Assembly: GCF_900105625.1 (NCBI RefSeq)
Contig: NZ_FNSD01000001.1
Location: 248,001 to 312,000 of the forward strand
Source: Terriglobus roseus
GTDB taxonomy: Bacteria > Acidobacteriota > Terriglobia > Terriglobales > Acidobacteriaceae
DNA: 64,000 nt
Direction of reading: 5' to 3'
Part shown: one piece after another, positions 32,240 through 40,814 of the stretch
How positions within the stretch are numbered: the first letter of the stretch is position 1
Layout: each line of letters starts with the position of its first letter
The notes under the pieces: generated by a model
The model's database searches: none
Told to the model about the DNA's origin: nothing
Seen by the model: the letters and a program-made list of their open reading frames with translations, nothing else
Made by a program: the position numbers and the translations under genes

Positions 32240-33610
32240 TCATGATGGCAGAGCGTGGACCGCATCGCTTACATGCTGCGCCAGAAGAGCAGGTCTCCCG
32301 GCAGATGCAAGCACCCATCCACGGTGCTTTAACGCATCGTAAGCCAGTGACACTATCACCGCATCCGCGAAGAACGAGTAGAAAGTGAAGATGGGACCGA
32401 TCGCTGACAAGATCACGATCATGCAGTGCAGCACCCCGACACGCACAATCCACACACGCGAGCCATGCAGGCTGATGAAAGCCACACGGACGTATCCAAA
32501 CGTAAAGAACAAGCCACCGAGCACGCCTCCGTCGAGCACGATTTCCAGCAGTCCATTGTGCGCCTGCCCAGACCAATAAACAGCCTTCAACAATTCTTCG
32601 CGTGCACCTTCGAAACCGTAGCCAACGAGGACGCCATCGGAAGCGAGTTCCAGTGTCTTTTTCCAGACGAGATCGCGGCCGTCGAGTGTTGAGACTTCGT
32701 GGCTGACCTTGTCACCGTAAATCTGCGATGCCGCGACCGTGACATAACGTGCTGGGATCAGGTCGACCACATCGCTGGCTGCGAGCACCGCGCCCACCAC
32801 GATCCAGGACAGTCCAATAGCAGCCAGAGTGACGCTCTTTACACTCCACCGCCGCTCCATCAAGTAGCCTGCGACGGCAAGGAAGAGCAGCGCCGCAGTT
32901 GCAGTTTTTTCCCCTGCGAGGATATTGATGGTCAAGAGGAATGCCTGCGATATCCAGCGATAGCGACCGCCCAGCAGGCGCCCCAGCAGAAACATCAGCG
33001 CACTCGTCTCGGCAACGGAATTAGGGTGCATGTCAAAAAGGGTGAGGCGGTTGCGGTGAGTCCATTCCTCAGACAGGATGAGCGGGTATCGTGACGGAAA
33101 CGCAAGCGCCACCGCCAGCCCGAGCAGCGAGAGGGAGATGTAGCCCGCGTAGATACCCCTCAGAAAGCTCCACGTCAAATTGATCTGGGCCATCCACGAT
33201 GCCATGGCCAGCACGGCGAAAAAAAGCGCTGTCTTCGTGACGCTAAGCGATGGGCTGAAGGATCGAAAGGCGGAGGCAAGCGTTAACACGCCGAATGCAG
33301 CGAGGTAAGCCATAGCAGGCTGAGGCGGAACGCGTCTGTGCCCGCGCCAAGACATAATCAGCGCAACCGCAAAGGCCAACGCCACAGATCCCGTCTCAAG
33401 CACCGCCTCCAGCCCGAGCGATCCACTCAGTGGGTCACGTTTGATGAACTTCCAGATAGAGACGCTATAGATGAACCCGGCCAGCACGCCGAGCCGAGCG
33501 TCCCATCGCGCGGACATCCCCCTTGTCATCCGGACAGGCCCGGTAACCCGATGACTCTCGGCGCGATTGACTACGGTGGACATGGCAGCACTCCGCACGA
33601 AATCTTTCAT
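32240..33610 (-). CDS. O-antigen ligase/polymerase-like membrane protein (first copy)
   Basis: A 456-residue polytopic membrane protein of the Wzy/WaaL O-antigen ligase type. The ATG at 33610 overlaps the upstream flippase stop (ATGA). There are about 10-12 hydrophobic segments. The characteristic periplasmic loop near residues 300-365 contains STLDGRDLVWKKTLELASD, GVLVGYGFEGA and AHNGLLEIVLDGGVLGG, matching the conserved Wzy_C pattern with Arg and His residues. It either polymerises lipid-linked repeat units or transfers chains to an acceptor. A second protein of this family is encoded at 43610-44881, so one may be the polymerase and the other a ligase. It is the last gene of the leftward flippase-ligase set. 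Confidence 0.87.
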   Translation of the reverse strand: MKDFVRSAAMSTVVNRAESHRVTGPVRMTRGMSARWDARLGVLAGFIYSVSIWKFIKRDPLSGSLGLEAVLETGSVALAFAVALIMSWRGHRRVPPQPAMAYLAAFGVLTLASAFRSFSPSLSVTKTALFFAVLAMASWMAQINLTWSFLRGIYAGYISLSLLGLAVALAFPSRYPLILSEEWTHRNRLTLFDMHPNSVAETSALMFLLGRLLGGRYRWISQAFLLTINILAGEKTATAALLFLAVAGYLMERRWSVKSVTLAAIGLSWIVVGAVLAASDVVDLIPARYVTVAASQIYGDKVSHEVSTLDGRDLVWKKTLELASDGVLVGYGFEGAREELLKAVYWSGQAHNGLLEIVLDGGVLGGLFFTFGYVRVAFISLHGSRVWIVRVGVLHCMIVILSAIGPIFTFYSFFADAVIVSLAYDALKHRGWVLASAGRPALLAQHVSDAVHALPS

Positions 33611-34917
33611 CCTGCCTGCTCCTCTGCTCCAGGCACGAATGTCTGCTTTACGCTCCACGAATATCTAAGCGCATACAGTGCAAGCGCCACGCCGCAGACG
33701 GCGCGTGTCACATTCACCAGCAGCAGACCGACCGCTGCAGCAGCAAGCCCCTGCCGGTACACCATCGGAAGCGCAATAAGCCCGGCAGCCATGAATCCAG
33801 AGGACTGCACCCAAAACAAGCCTCTCGCACGTTCCATCCCACCCAGTACCGATGTGCTGATGAGTGCAACCACCTCGAAGCTCCAAGCCATTGCCAGGGT
33901 CCGCAGCTCCGATCCGAAGGCTACATAGCGCCCGTGCGAGCCGTACAACAGCGAAAGGACCTGGGGGCCGGCAGTCCCCACCAGTAGCAGGTAGGCCCCG
34001 GTGAACACCGCCGTAAGGAGAATGTAGCGATAGCCTTCGCGCGGGGAGTCACCCCGAGTTCGCGCGAAGCTTGCGGTTATGAGACTGCCCATGCTCAGCA
34101 GGACCGGGTTCGCCAAGGCGATGATCTGAAATAGCGCCTGATAGGTCGCCACTTGGCTTGTCCCATGGCGGAGCGCAATCGCCCATGGAAAGGCCTGGAG
34201 GGTAAAGAATCCCATGATCCGGGCAGGTACCGCCCACCTTCCCAGGCTCCAACAGTCACGGAACATTGTGGTCATCGACGCAACGGAAGGTCGCTGGAGC
34301 CGAAGCTGCCACAGTTGCACCAACAGACCCAGCAAGGAGGTACCACCGACGACGCTCCATGCCAGTGGTACGGAAACATGATGTGCGCGGCAGAGCATCC
34401 CGATCACAGCAGCCTGGCCAAGATAGCTGATCGAGTCGCCCGGCACCGCTTCACGCTGCCGCAGCTGCGATTGGAAGGCTCCGCGGAGCGTGTCCTGAAG
34501 CTGCCACAGCAGAACCGCCAGAGCCAGCGGCACCGCCAGCGCCGGTCGTTCCATTCCAACACAGACACCAAACAGTATTAACGAGTTCAACAGCGAAAGA
34601 GCACCGGTCGCGCCCATGGCGCTGGCGACCAGATCACGGAAGTGGCGTGTGTTCGACTGGGCGCCTCTCACGCAAAGCGGGTAGCCGATCACCGACTGCT
34701 GCATCGTATTCAGAAAAATCGCGGCGTTCAGTATCAGCGCGTACACGCCGAATTCATCGGGCGGCAGCGTACGGATCAGCAGGAGCGTGGTGCAGAAGTT
34801 ACCAAGGCTCACAATGGCCTGATCAACCAGGCCCCATGCACTATTACGAAGAGCCTCGGCCCGGCGCAGGCGAGGCCGAGATTGAACTGGCCCTAAGCCT
34901 TCCTCTACTGCCTTCAT
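33607..34917 (-). CDS. Oligosaccharide flippase (Wzx-type), first copy
   Basis: A 436-residue multi-pass membrane protein of the MATE/PST flippase superfamily. The ATG at 34917 lies 4 nt after the regulator's stop. The opening NSAWGLVDQAIVSLGNFCTT and LLIRTLPPDEFGVYALIL is the standard Wzx N-terminal pattern, and about 12 membrane segments follow. It would move undecaprenyl-linked repeat units across the inner membrane. The stop overlaps the ligase start by 4 nt, so the pair is co-translated. A different flippase, with little visible similarity, is encoded at 40811-42310. Confidence 0.87.
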   Translation of the reverse strand: MKAVEEGLGPVQSRPRLRRAEALRNSAWGLVDQAIVSLGNFCTTLLLIRTLPPDEFGVYALILNAAIFLNTMQQSVIGYPLCVRGAQSNTRHFRDLVASAMGATGALSLLNSLILFGVCVGMERPALAVPLALAVLLWQLQDTLRGAFQSQLRQREAVPGDSISYLGQAAVIGMLCRAHHVSVPLAWSVVGGTSLLGLLVQLWQLRLQRPSVASMTTMFRDCWSLGRWAVPARIMGFFTLQAFPWAIALRHGTSQVATYQALFQIIALANPVLLSMGSLITASFARTRGDSPREGYRYILLTAVFTGAYLLLVGTAGPQVLSLLYGSHGRYVAFGSELRTLAMAWSFEVVALISTSVLGGMERARGLFWVQSSGFMAAGLIALPMVYRQGLAAAAVGLLLVNVTRAVCGVALALYALRYSWSVKQTFVPGAEEQAG

Positions 34918-34921
34918 GGGC

Positions 34922-35785
34922 TTAAACGGCGTAGCTTGCAGCGGACGAGGATGCCCGCCCAAGAGAGGCTTTTGGTGCAGGCAACGGAGCGGGCACCGCG
35001 CTTGAACAGGTAGGCGGTCGAATCGCTGCCTTGCGCGTGCGCGACGGCGTAGCAGCGACGCTGCTGGTGGAACGAGCAGTGTTGGCTGCAGATTGACGCG
35101 AGGGCGCGGGAGATGGCCTTCGTGATGCGTTCGTCGCGTAGGCCATCAACTCCGTGCGGCTCGAGACTCCGAGTTTATCGAACACATGGAACATGTAGTT
35201 CTTCACAGTGTGTTCACTCAACTCAAGCGTGGTCGCAATATCTCGATTCGAAAGCCCGTCCATCACCAGCAGCACAACTTCTTCTTCCCTGCCTGTCAGT
35301 AGCTTCAATCCCGCAGCGTCAACGATATTCAGCTTGGCACTTCGCTGCGGCGTGGTTTCAAACGCGGTCATCACCCAACCGATCTCTTCGTTGCTGGCCC
35401 AGATCTGTCCCCGCTCAACGCAGTCGACGCAACGACACAGCAGTTCGAATTCCACGTGTGGCAGCGATATCACACCGCGCGCGCCCTGGCGGAATGCGTC
35501 CACAACGACATCCCTATCGCGAAGCTCGAGCAAGGCGACCAGCTTCGCATGAGGTAGTTCGCGAAGCAGGCGGCGGAAGAGGTTCGGCTTCGGAGTAGCG
35601 ACGGCCAAAGCGGGACTAACCAAGGCGATATCAATGCACTCCCGGTCTATGATGCCGGAGATCTCTTCGGCAGAATTAATATGAGCTACAACACGGAAGC
35701 GCGGACTGGCGCTCAGCGCAACTTTGAGTAAGTCCAGCATCAACCCTTTCGGAGATGCAATCAGGATATTGATCACGTTCTTCAC
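34922..35785 (-). CDS. LuxR/NarL-type regulator with degenerate receiver domain
   Basis: A 287-residue protein. Residues 1-125 align with a receiver, but the key residues are gone: Ser11-Pro12 replace the acidic pair, Ser57 replaces the phospho-Asp (DIALVSPALA), and GVISLPH lacks the conserved Lys. Residues about 150-215 are an intact LuxR-type helix-turn-helix (LLTGREEEVVLLVMDG, SNRDIATTLELSEHTVKNYM). The last 70 residues are a low-complexity Ala/Ser/Pro/Arg tail. It lies directly before a flippase gene (4 nt gap), so it probably regulates exopolysaccharide genes without phosphorylation, perhaps through ligand or protein binding. No partner kinase is adjacent. Confidence 0.88.
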   Translation of the reverse strand: MKNVINILIASPKGLMLDLLKVALSASPRFRVVAHINSAEEISGIIDRECIDIALVSPALAVATPKPNLFRRLLRELPHAKLVALLELRDRDVVVDAFRQGARGVISLPHVEFELLCRCVDCVERGQIWASNEEIGWVMTAFETTPQRSAKLNIVDAAGLKLLTGREEEVVLLVMDGLSNRDIATTLELSEHTVKNYMFHVFDKLGVSSRTELMAYATNASRRPSPAPSRQSAANTARSTSSVAATPSRTRKAAIRPPTCSSAVPAPLPAPKASLGRASSSAASYAV

Positions 35786-36116
35786 GTTAAATGTCCTCGC
35801 AGAAGGGCTTAATCAATCGGTAGATACCCCCACCGCTCGCACAAGATGACCATCGAGTTCGCCGTCAGCTCAGAGGGGCCGCGTCCGCAAAGAGTCTGAA
35901 ACCCCGCGAATTCAGCCTTACTGCCTCTGTCTCCGCTCGCACAGAAGCGCCAATCAGCAGGTCCGGCAGTCAGCTTTGCATGTCAGGGGACTTGGGACCA
36001 TGCAGTTCAGAAGCTCTTTATTGGTGAATGATGGGATGAGTCTCCCATTGCCTGTGCTTGCTGTCAATGAAATGACTCTATCTGTAGGCCACGACCTACT
36101 AAATTCGTGGAATGCA
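35786..36116. other. Intergenic region between GH39-like gene and regulator
   Basis: About 330 bp with no supported gene. It may hold a promoter for the regulator-flippase-ligase set. At 36084-36110 two inverted repeats interleave (GTAGG/CCTAC and CCACGA/TCGTGG), close to the end of the GH39-like gene; they could be a transcript-end structure or an operator. A 67-codon minus frame at 35954-36157 overlaps the GH39-like stop and shows no domain. Confidence 0.4.
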
Positions 36117-37301
36117 CTAACCACGCAGAAGAATCGGTGAGATTCCGATGGATACACTCGCGCCAGCGACCGGCCGTGTCGTTCCCTGCAGATCGGTTAC
36201 AGTGCGAACGTGCCACTCCGCAGGTATGTTGAAGAACATCAAAGAGTTAACATTCCAAACTATCCATGAGCGCCCTTCGGGGCGGTTCAGGGCGCATGTC
36301 CATGTGCCGCCCAGTTGCGCCTTACATGGCTTCATGCTTGCGCCAAGCATCCAAAACCGCGTTGTGGCATATGCCCTCGCCGCGGAGGTCGGAGCCTGCG
36401 TCTCTGCGGTCACCATCTCCAGCGTGACCCACTGGTGATTATCCCAGGCATACCAGTAGAGACGTTGCACACCCATGGGCCAGTTGACAATCAACGTGCG
36501 CGACACGAAGGCAGCCTTTTCCTCCTGCGACTGAAAGACCTTTGGCTTGGCCCATCCGGTCTCTGTGTCCCACAGGGGTTTGTTGCCGATGCCGTGCATC
36601 TTCATGGCATGCCGCACGGCCTCCCCCAGCGGCAACATTTCTTCGGGTGGCAACGGATTGACATACAGGTGGTACCCCACTGCATCGACATAGCGCCCCG
36701 CGCCCAGGGCAAGATATTGATTGAACCAATCGATGCCATTGCTTGCCGTGGCCGACGCAGATACCACCAGTGCACCAGGATCCACCTTCTTGATGATTCC
36801 GTAAGCTTCGCGTGTCATCATCACAAGCTGCGGTACGGTGCCGCTGAAAGCATCTTTGCGATTTGGTTCATTCCAGATCTCATAGGCTTCGATGCGACCC
36901 TTGTAGCGCGTTGCAACAGCGCGCACATAGTCCCTCCACCACTGCATATTGCTTGGCTCAGCGGCGTTGCCGGGTTGGTAATCCGATTTCTCTTTCGGGC
37001 GCGCAGTCGCCCACGCGGGCGTCAATCCCAAGGTCAGCAGTATGTGAACATGGTGTTGCTGCGCCAGGGTTACATACTGGTCGAGCCGTTCGAAATGCCA
37101 CTCGCTATACCTGGGCTCGAGGTCGGGCCACGCGACACCCGCATCCCATAACATCCACGAGCGAAATGGCGTGTCGGGCCAAGGCGTACCCGTGGCAGCG
37201 TTGTGGATGTGCATGCCAAAGTACTCTTCGGGTAGAGGTTTCTGTCCGCCAGCCGAAGGGGCAAGCAGACACAACAGAAGCGAGAAGAGATGCAGGCACA
37301 C
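36117..37301 (-). CDS. Secreted GH39-like glycosidase
   Basis: A 394-residue protein with a signal peptide (MCLHLFSLLLCLLAPSAGGQ). It is a GH39-like TIM barrel: EYFGMHIHNAATG at the start, EAYEIWNEPNRKDAF carrying the predicted acid/base Glu, KPLWDTETGWAKP carrying the nucleophile Glu, and a small C-terminal beta-domain (SWIVWNVNSLMFF to SPILLRG). The same barrel and tail occur at the C-terminus of the product at 23760-26591. It follows a glycosyltransferase gene by 41 bp and is the last gene before a 330-bp gap, so it belongs to the polysaccharide transcript. By analogy with PslG it may hydrolyse the lipid-linked or secreted polymer in the periplasm. Substrate linkage is unknown. Confidence 0.87.
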   Translation of the reverse strand: MCLHLFSLLLCLLAPSAGGQKPLPEEYFGMHIHNAATGTPWPDTPFRSWMLWDAGVAWPDLEPRYSEWHFERLDQYVTLAQQHHVHILLTLGLTPAWATARPKEKSDYQPGNAAEPSNMQWWRDYVRAVATRYKGRIEAYEIWNEPNRKDAFSGTVPQLVMMTREAYGIIKKVDPGALVVSASATASNGIDWFNQYLALGAGRYVDAVGYHLYVNPLPPEEMLPLGEAVRHAMKMHGIGNKPLWDTETGWAKPKVFQSQEEKAAFVSRTLIVNWPMGVQRLYWYAWDNHQWVTLEMVTAETQAPTSAARAYATTRFWMLGASMKPCKAQLGGTWTCALNRPEGRSWIVWNVNSLMFFNIPAEWHVRTVTDLQGTTRPVAGASVSIGISPILLRG

Positions 37302-37342
37302 ATGAAGCCTGTGGTGTATGGAAGATTGGATCTCTAGCGCGC

Positions 37343-38560
37343 TCAGGATGTTAACTCCTCGCTCTCCGTCAGGCTGACCGCGGCGCTCTCAAAGGCAGAG
37401 GTTTTCGATGTCCGTGCGATGGCCTCGACCACCGTCGCAGCGACACGCGGAGGCGCAATCTGCGCGATCATCTTCTTCGCGTTGTTCGACATCGCAACCA
37501 GGGTCTCCGGCGTCGCACCCAGGGAACGGTCGAGCGCACGAGACATATCTCGCACGTCCCACGGCGAAAACAGCCAACCGGTTTCGCCCTCGACTACCAG
37601 TTCGTCCGTGGCGCCGCTGCAAATGCTTCCCAGAACTGGGAGACCCGCAATCATCGCTTCGTTGACTACGACACCCCATTCATCGCCGAGGCTTGGAAAG
37701 ACATAGATGTCAGCCTGCTCGTAGTGCTGGCTAAGGCCTTCCTGTGCTGTCCCCTCCAGCAGTTCCAGATCAAGATTCTCCGGTGTTCGGACGGCCTGAA
37801 GCGCTGCGTGCTCGGTGCCGTCACCGACGATGCGAAAGATCACTCGCTTGTCGGGGTGCTCAGCGCACCAGTGACTCAGCACCATGCAGAACGGCAGTAG
37901 GCCTTTGCGTTCGATCAACTGGCCCGTAAACAAAAGGCGTCGGACATCCGACGAAGGACTATAGCTCTCCCGCGTGAACAACCCAGAATCGATTGTGTAT
38001 GGGACCGTAAAGATCTGTCCCTCGAATCCCAGGCTTCGGATATAGCTGTCACCGCTTCTACCGTTCACGAACACGGCGTCTGTGTGCTTCAGTATCCAGC
38101 GACGCACAGCGTGTCGGAGCTTCCCGCGCGCGACCTCGGTGTGCTCTGTTACATGCGCCCACACAATCAGGGTCACATCGGGATGTGCCATACGGTAAAG
38201 CGTGCTCAGCACGCTGCGCGCGCCACACTCTGTGGAGATGATCACATCCGGGGCAAACTCTCCTAGCTGTTGCCACGTGTCATAAGGAAGATTGATATAA
38301 GACACATCCCGGTAGCCATGCCGATTGCGAAAGCGGTGAGCCCAGTTGATCGACTTTTGAATAACGACGTCAACTTCACCTTTGGCCAGCGAGAATTTGT
38401 GGGGCTCGTCATAGGGTGAGGAGACAAAGACCCGTAGCTTAGTGAACTGGCGCGCAACGTTCTGGATTAGTGGCAGGCGATGGGGGGTAAGCACATGAGT
38501 CAGAACCGCAACCTTAAGGGCCACTTTGTTGTAGTCAAGGACCGCTTCATTGCTGCTCAT
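37343..38560 (-). CDS. Glycosyltransferase family 4
   Basis: A 405-residue GT-B enzyme. The ATG at 38560 is 5 nt after AGGAG; a GTG two codons upstream is also possible. The N-terminal half has VALKVAVLTHVLTPHRLPLI and DVIISTECGARSVLS. The donor-binding half has LLFTGQLIERKGLLPFCM, VFPSLGDEWGVVVNEAMIAG (the E-x7-E region) and DELVVEGETGWLFSPWD. It likely adds one sugar of the repeat unit on the cytosolic face. It lies 50 bp downstream of another transferase gene. Specificity cannot be read. Confidence 0.9.
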   Translation of the reverse strand: MSSNEAVLDYNKVALKVAVLTHVLTPHRLPLIQNVARQFTKLRVFVSSPYDEPHKFSLAKGEVDVVIQKSINWAHRFRNRHGYRDVSYINLPYDTWQQLGEFAPDVIISTECGARSVLSTLYRMAHPDVTLIVWAHVTEHTEVARGKLRHAVRRWILKHTDAVFVNGRSGDSYIRSLGFEGQIFTVPYTIDSGLFTRESYSPSSDVRRLLFTGQLIERKGLLPFCMVLSHWCAEHPDKRVIFRIVGDGTEHAALQAVRTPENLDLELLEGTAQEGLSQHYEQADIYVFPSLGDEWGVVVNEAMIAGLPVLGSICSGATDELVVEGETGWLFSPWDVRDMSRALDRSLGATPETLVAMSNNAKKMIAQIAPPRVAATVVEAIARTSKTSAFESAAVSLTESEELTS

Positions 38561-38610
38561 AGTCACTCCTATGCAAATTAGCTTCGGGACATTGCCAGAG
38601 AAGCATTGGT

Positions 38611-39744
38611 TCAGCTCACCCAGGCCATCACAGGCTCGGCCAGGCTCCCGCCTGTAGCCTGCCGCAAGAACGAAAGTTCGGGACGGGGGGCGGTGCCGCC
38701 CTGTCGCCGCGCTGTCTGCACGTCACTCACGATTGAAGTCATCTCACGGCACCGGCTGTACTGTGTGTGTTCCGCCAGGATGCGGGCCCGCGACACACCG
38801 GCGATAGCGTGCCGCGCTTCCAGCGAAAGTTGCAGCAACTCATCACAGAGCCCGACGGTTTCTTTGACGTTGTGAGCGAGCCACCAGTCACGGCCCGGCT
38901 CCAGCAGCCGCTCCACGCCCGGCACGTGATAGTCCACCAACGGGACGCCGGATGCCGCTGCAATGAAAGGGCGGTCCGACGCATAGAAGTCGTAGTAGGC
39001 ATTGGGCGTTCCACCCAGCACCACTGCTGACCGCTGATAGATCTGCTGCTGCTGTAAAAAGGGCGCGTATCCCTGCCACGAAGCGTTGCCCTCCCACCCT
39101 TTGCCGAAAAGACCGAAGCGCGGTCCGTAGCAGTTGGTCAGCGCTTCGACAAAGGCGACTCGCTTCTTCGCCACCCAATAGAAATGGCTTAACGGATCGC
39201 GAGACTGCATGCGGTTGCCCACAAACAGTACATCGAACTCAGGCTGCTTCGCTGGCTCCGGAGGCGGCGCGGCGAATCGCACCTGGCAGCAGCCGTGTGG
39301 CATTAGCACCAGGTTCTGACTACCGTTCGAAATAAGCTGCTGGGCGAGGTAGCCCATGCCAGTCAGAAACGTGAGATCACAAAGCGCACTTGCAGACTGG
39401 AAAGCCCGCGGAACACGCCGCGTCCAGCGACCATACGGATCGCCCAAACTGCAGAACACGATTGGTCGACCCGGTAGCTGCTTCAGTCGCCGAATTCCCC
39501 CGCTTGGGTCGGGCATGGACACGTGGAAAAAATGCAGAAAGATAGCGTCTGCCTTCATCTCCTTTGCGGCAGCGCACGCCTTATCCCATACCGCCTGCCA
39601 GCCCTCGCGTCTTGCGATGCCTACGTAGCCGAGTCCACGATGCATCGCAAGTTTTCCTTCATATACGAGACGCTCGAAGCCGTCATAATACCCGGGATGA
39701 TCTGTGGCGGGATCATCCGCCTGGTAAAGGACCAACAATCTCAT
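38611..39744 (-). CDS. CgeB-like glycosyltransferase
   Basis: A 377-residue protein resembling the CgeB / spore-maturation glycosyltransferase group. It opens with MRLLVLYQADDPATDH. The middle shows PIVFCSLGDPYGRWTRR and LVLMPHGCCQVRF. The second domain has FDVLFVGNRMQSRDP, RFGLFGKGWEG and PYFQ-like loops, then DFYASDRPFIAAASGVPLVD and the late helix KETVGLCDELLQ, which match the Glyco_trans_1_2 pattern. The acceptor is presumably a lipid-linked oligosaccharide of this locus. It is 53 bp from the fucosyltransferase stop. Family assignment is moderate; a transferase role fits the context well. Confidence 0.8.
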   Translation of the reverse strand: MRLLVLYQADDPATDHPGYYDGFERLVYEGKLAMHRGLGYVGIARREGWQAVWDKACAAAKEMKADAIFLHFFHVSMPDPSGGIRRLKQLPGRPIVFCSLGDPYGRWTRRVPRAFQSASALCDLTFLTGMGYLAQQLISNGSQNLVLMPHGCCQVRFAAPPPEPAKQPEFDVLFVGNRMQSRDPLSHFYWVAKKRVAFVEALTNCYGPRFGLFGKGWEGNASWQGYAPFLQQQQIYQRSAVVLGGTPNAYYDFYASDRPFIAAASGVPLVDYHVPGVERLLEPGRDWWLAHNVKETVGLCDELLQLSLEARHAIAGVSRARILAEHTQYSRCREMTSIVSDVQTARRQGGTAPRPELSFLRQATGGSLAEPVMAWVS

Positions 39745-39797
39745 GTGGCCTCATTTCGAGGACGCTTCCGCGTCAGCATTGACATGCATTTGTCGGC

Positions 39798-40814
39798 TCA
39801 TAGGTTTTGCACGGTCTCCCACCCTGCCGGGTAGAGATCAGGAAAATAACTATCCGGCGTGTTTCCCCAAAAGCGTGGTGCGAAGACACGCTTGTCAGAC
39901 TTTTCGTTCAGCCAAGCTCCCCACCAAGAGAAACTGCTGTTGGCAATAATGTGGTGACGGTATAGCGACATCAGCATCATCTCTTCCTGCGCGGTGTCCG
40001 GGCCATTGCCTTCGACGAATATGCAATTAGCAATGCCGCCCAGTAATTCGCGTGCTTTCGGAGGATCGTCAGAGAAAACCACTAACGTGAAGCTGCTGTC
40101 GCAAGCCGCTTCCAGCGCAACGATCGCACGCTTGTAGTACTCCCACGAGAGCACCTGGCTCACTGTCTTTTCATTCCCGGTCGCGTGCCGAATCAGTGTG
40201 TAATCGCCCATGCGCACGTGCACCGAAACCGGACACAGCAGCCTGCGGATTTTATCGGCGAATCTGAGGTTGTGCTCCTTGAGTGGCTGTTTCAGCGCGA
40301 ACTGCTCACGCACTTGCGGCGCGACTGCCTCAACATAAGCAGCGGCCTGCCAGTACCCAACGAGATACGCACTCCGCTGCAAGGACGTACCAATGCGAGC
40401 CGGCTGCCAAGTGTAGGCTTGTGGCTCCTCGAGTGCCTCCGCGCCAAGCAATGACCGGAGCATACCGCGCAAGCGCCTCGTCTTTGCGCTTCGCGACACC
40501 AATAGGCGGTCGAGGATTCCGGCCTCGCGCACGGGCGCAGTTATACAGAATTCGCTCAACTGGAACGGCCGCCTGTATCCGTTCCACTGCTGGTGCGCAG
40601 CGATTGGTTTGAGCACCTCCAAGGTGCGAGAAAACTCCCGCGCGAAGTATAGGCCGGCAGCATATTCAAACATCTGATTACCCAGGCCGCCATCGCAGTT
40701 CACAATCAACCGCCCTCGATTCCAAGCACCTTCTTTCGGAAGCGATGGCGCAGCCTCTACCTCAGTCGCCGTCTCCCTCTCGTCCGCCAAATCAAGTACA
40801 GAGGGCTTCGTCAT
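39798..40814 (-). CDS. Alpha-1,2-fucosyltransferase family (GT11)
   Basis: A 338-residue enzyme. The ATG at 40814 overlaps the flippase stop (ATGA), which fixes the start; a longer upstream frame lies inside the flippase gene. GT11 motifs are clear: IVNCDGGLGNQMFEYAAGLY at the N-terminus, VSVHVRMGDYTLIRHA (equivalent to the GDP-fucose-binding His-x-Arg-x-Gly-Asp-Tyr), and ANSSFSWWGAWLNE near the end. It would transfer L-fucose from GDP-fucose in alpha-1,2 linkage, though some GT11 proteins use other acceptors. The dehydratase (51541) and GDP-fucose synthase (56192) needed to make the donor are in the same locus, which strengthens the call. Confidence 0.9.
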   Translation of the reverse strand: MTKPSVLDLADERETATEVEAAPSLPKEGAWNRGRLIVNCDGGLGNQMFEYAAGLYFAREFSRTLEVLKPIAAHQQWNGYRRPFQLSEFCITAPVREAGILDRLLVSRSAKTRRLRGMLRSLLGAEALEEPQAYTWQPARIGTSLQRSAYLVGYWQAAAYVEAVAPQVREQFALKQPLKEHNLRFADKIRRLLCPVSVHVRMGDYTLIRHATGNEKTVSQVLSWEYYKRAIVALEAACDSSFTLVVFSDDPPKARELLGGIANCIFVEGNGPDTAQEEMMLMSLYRHHIIANSSFSWWGAWLNEKSDKRVFAPRFWGNTPDSYFPDLYPAGWETVQNL

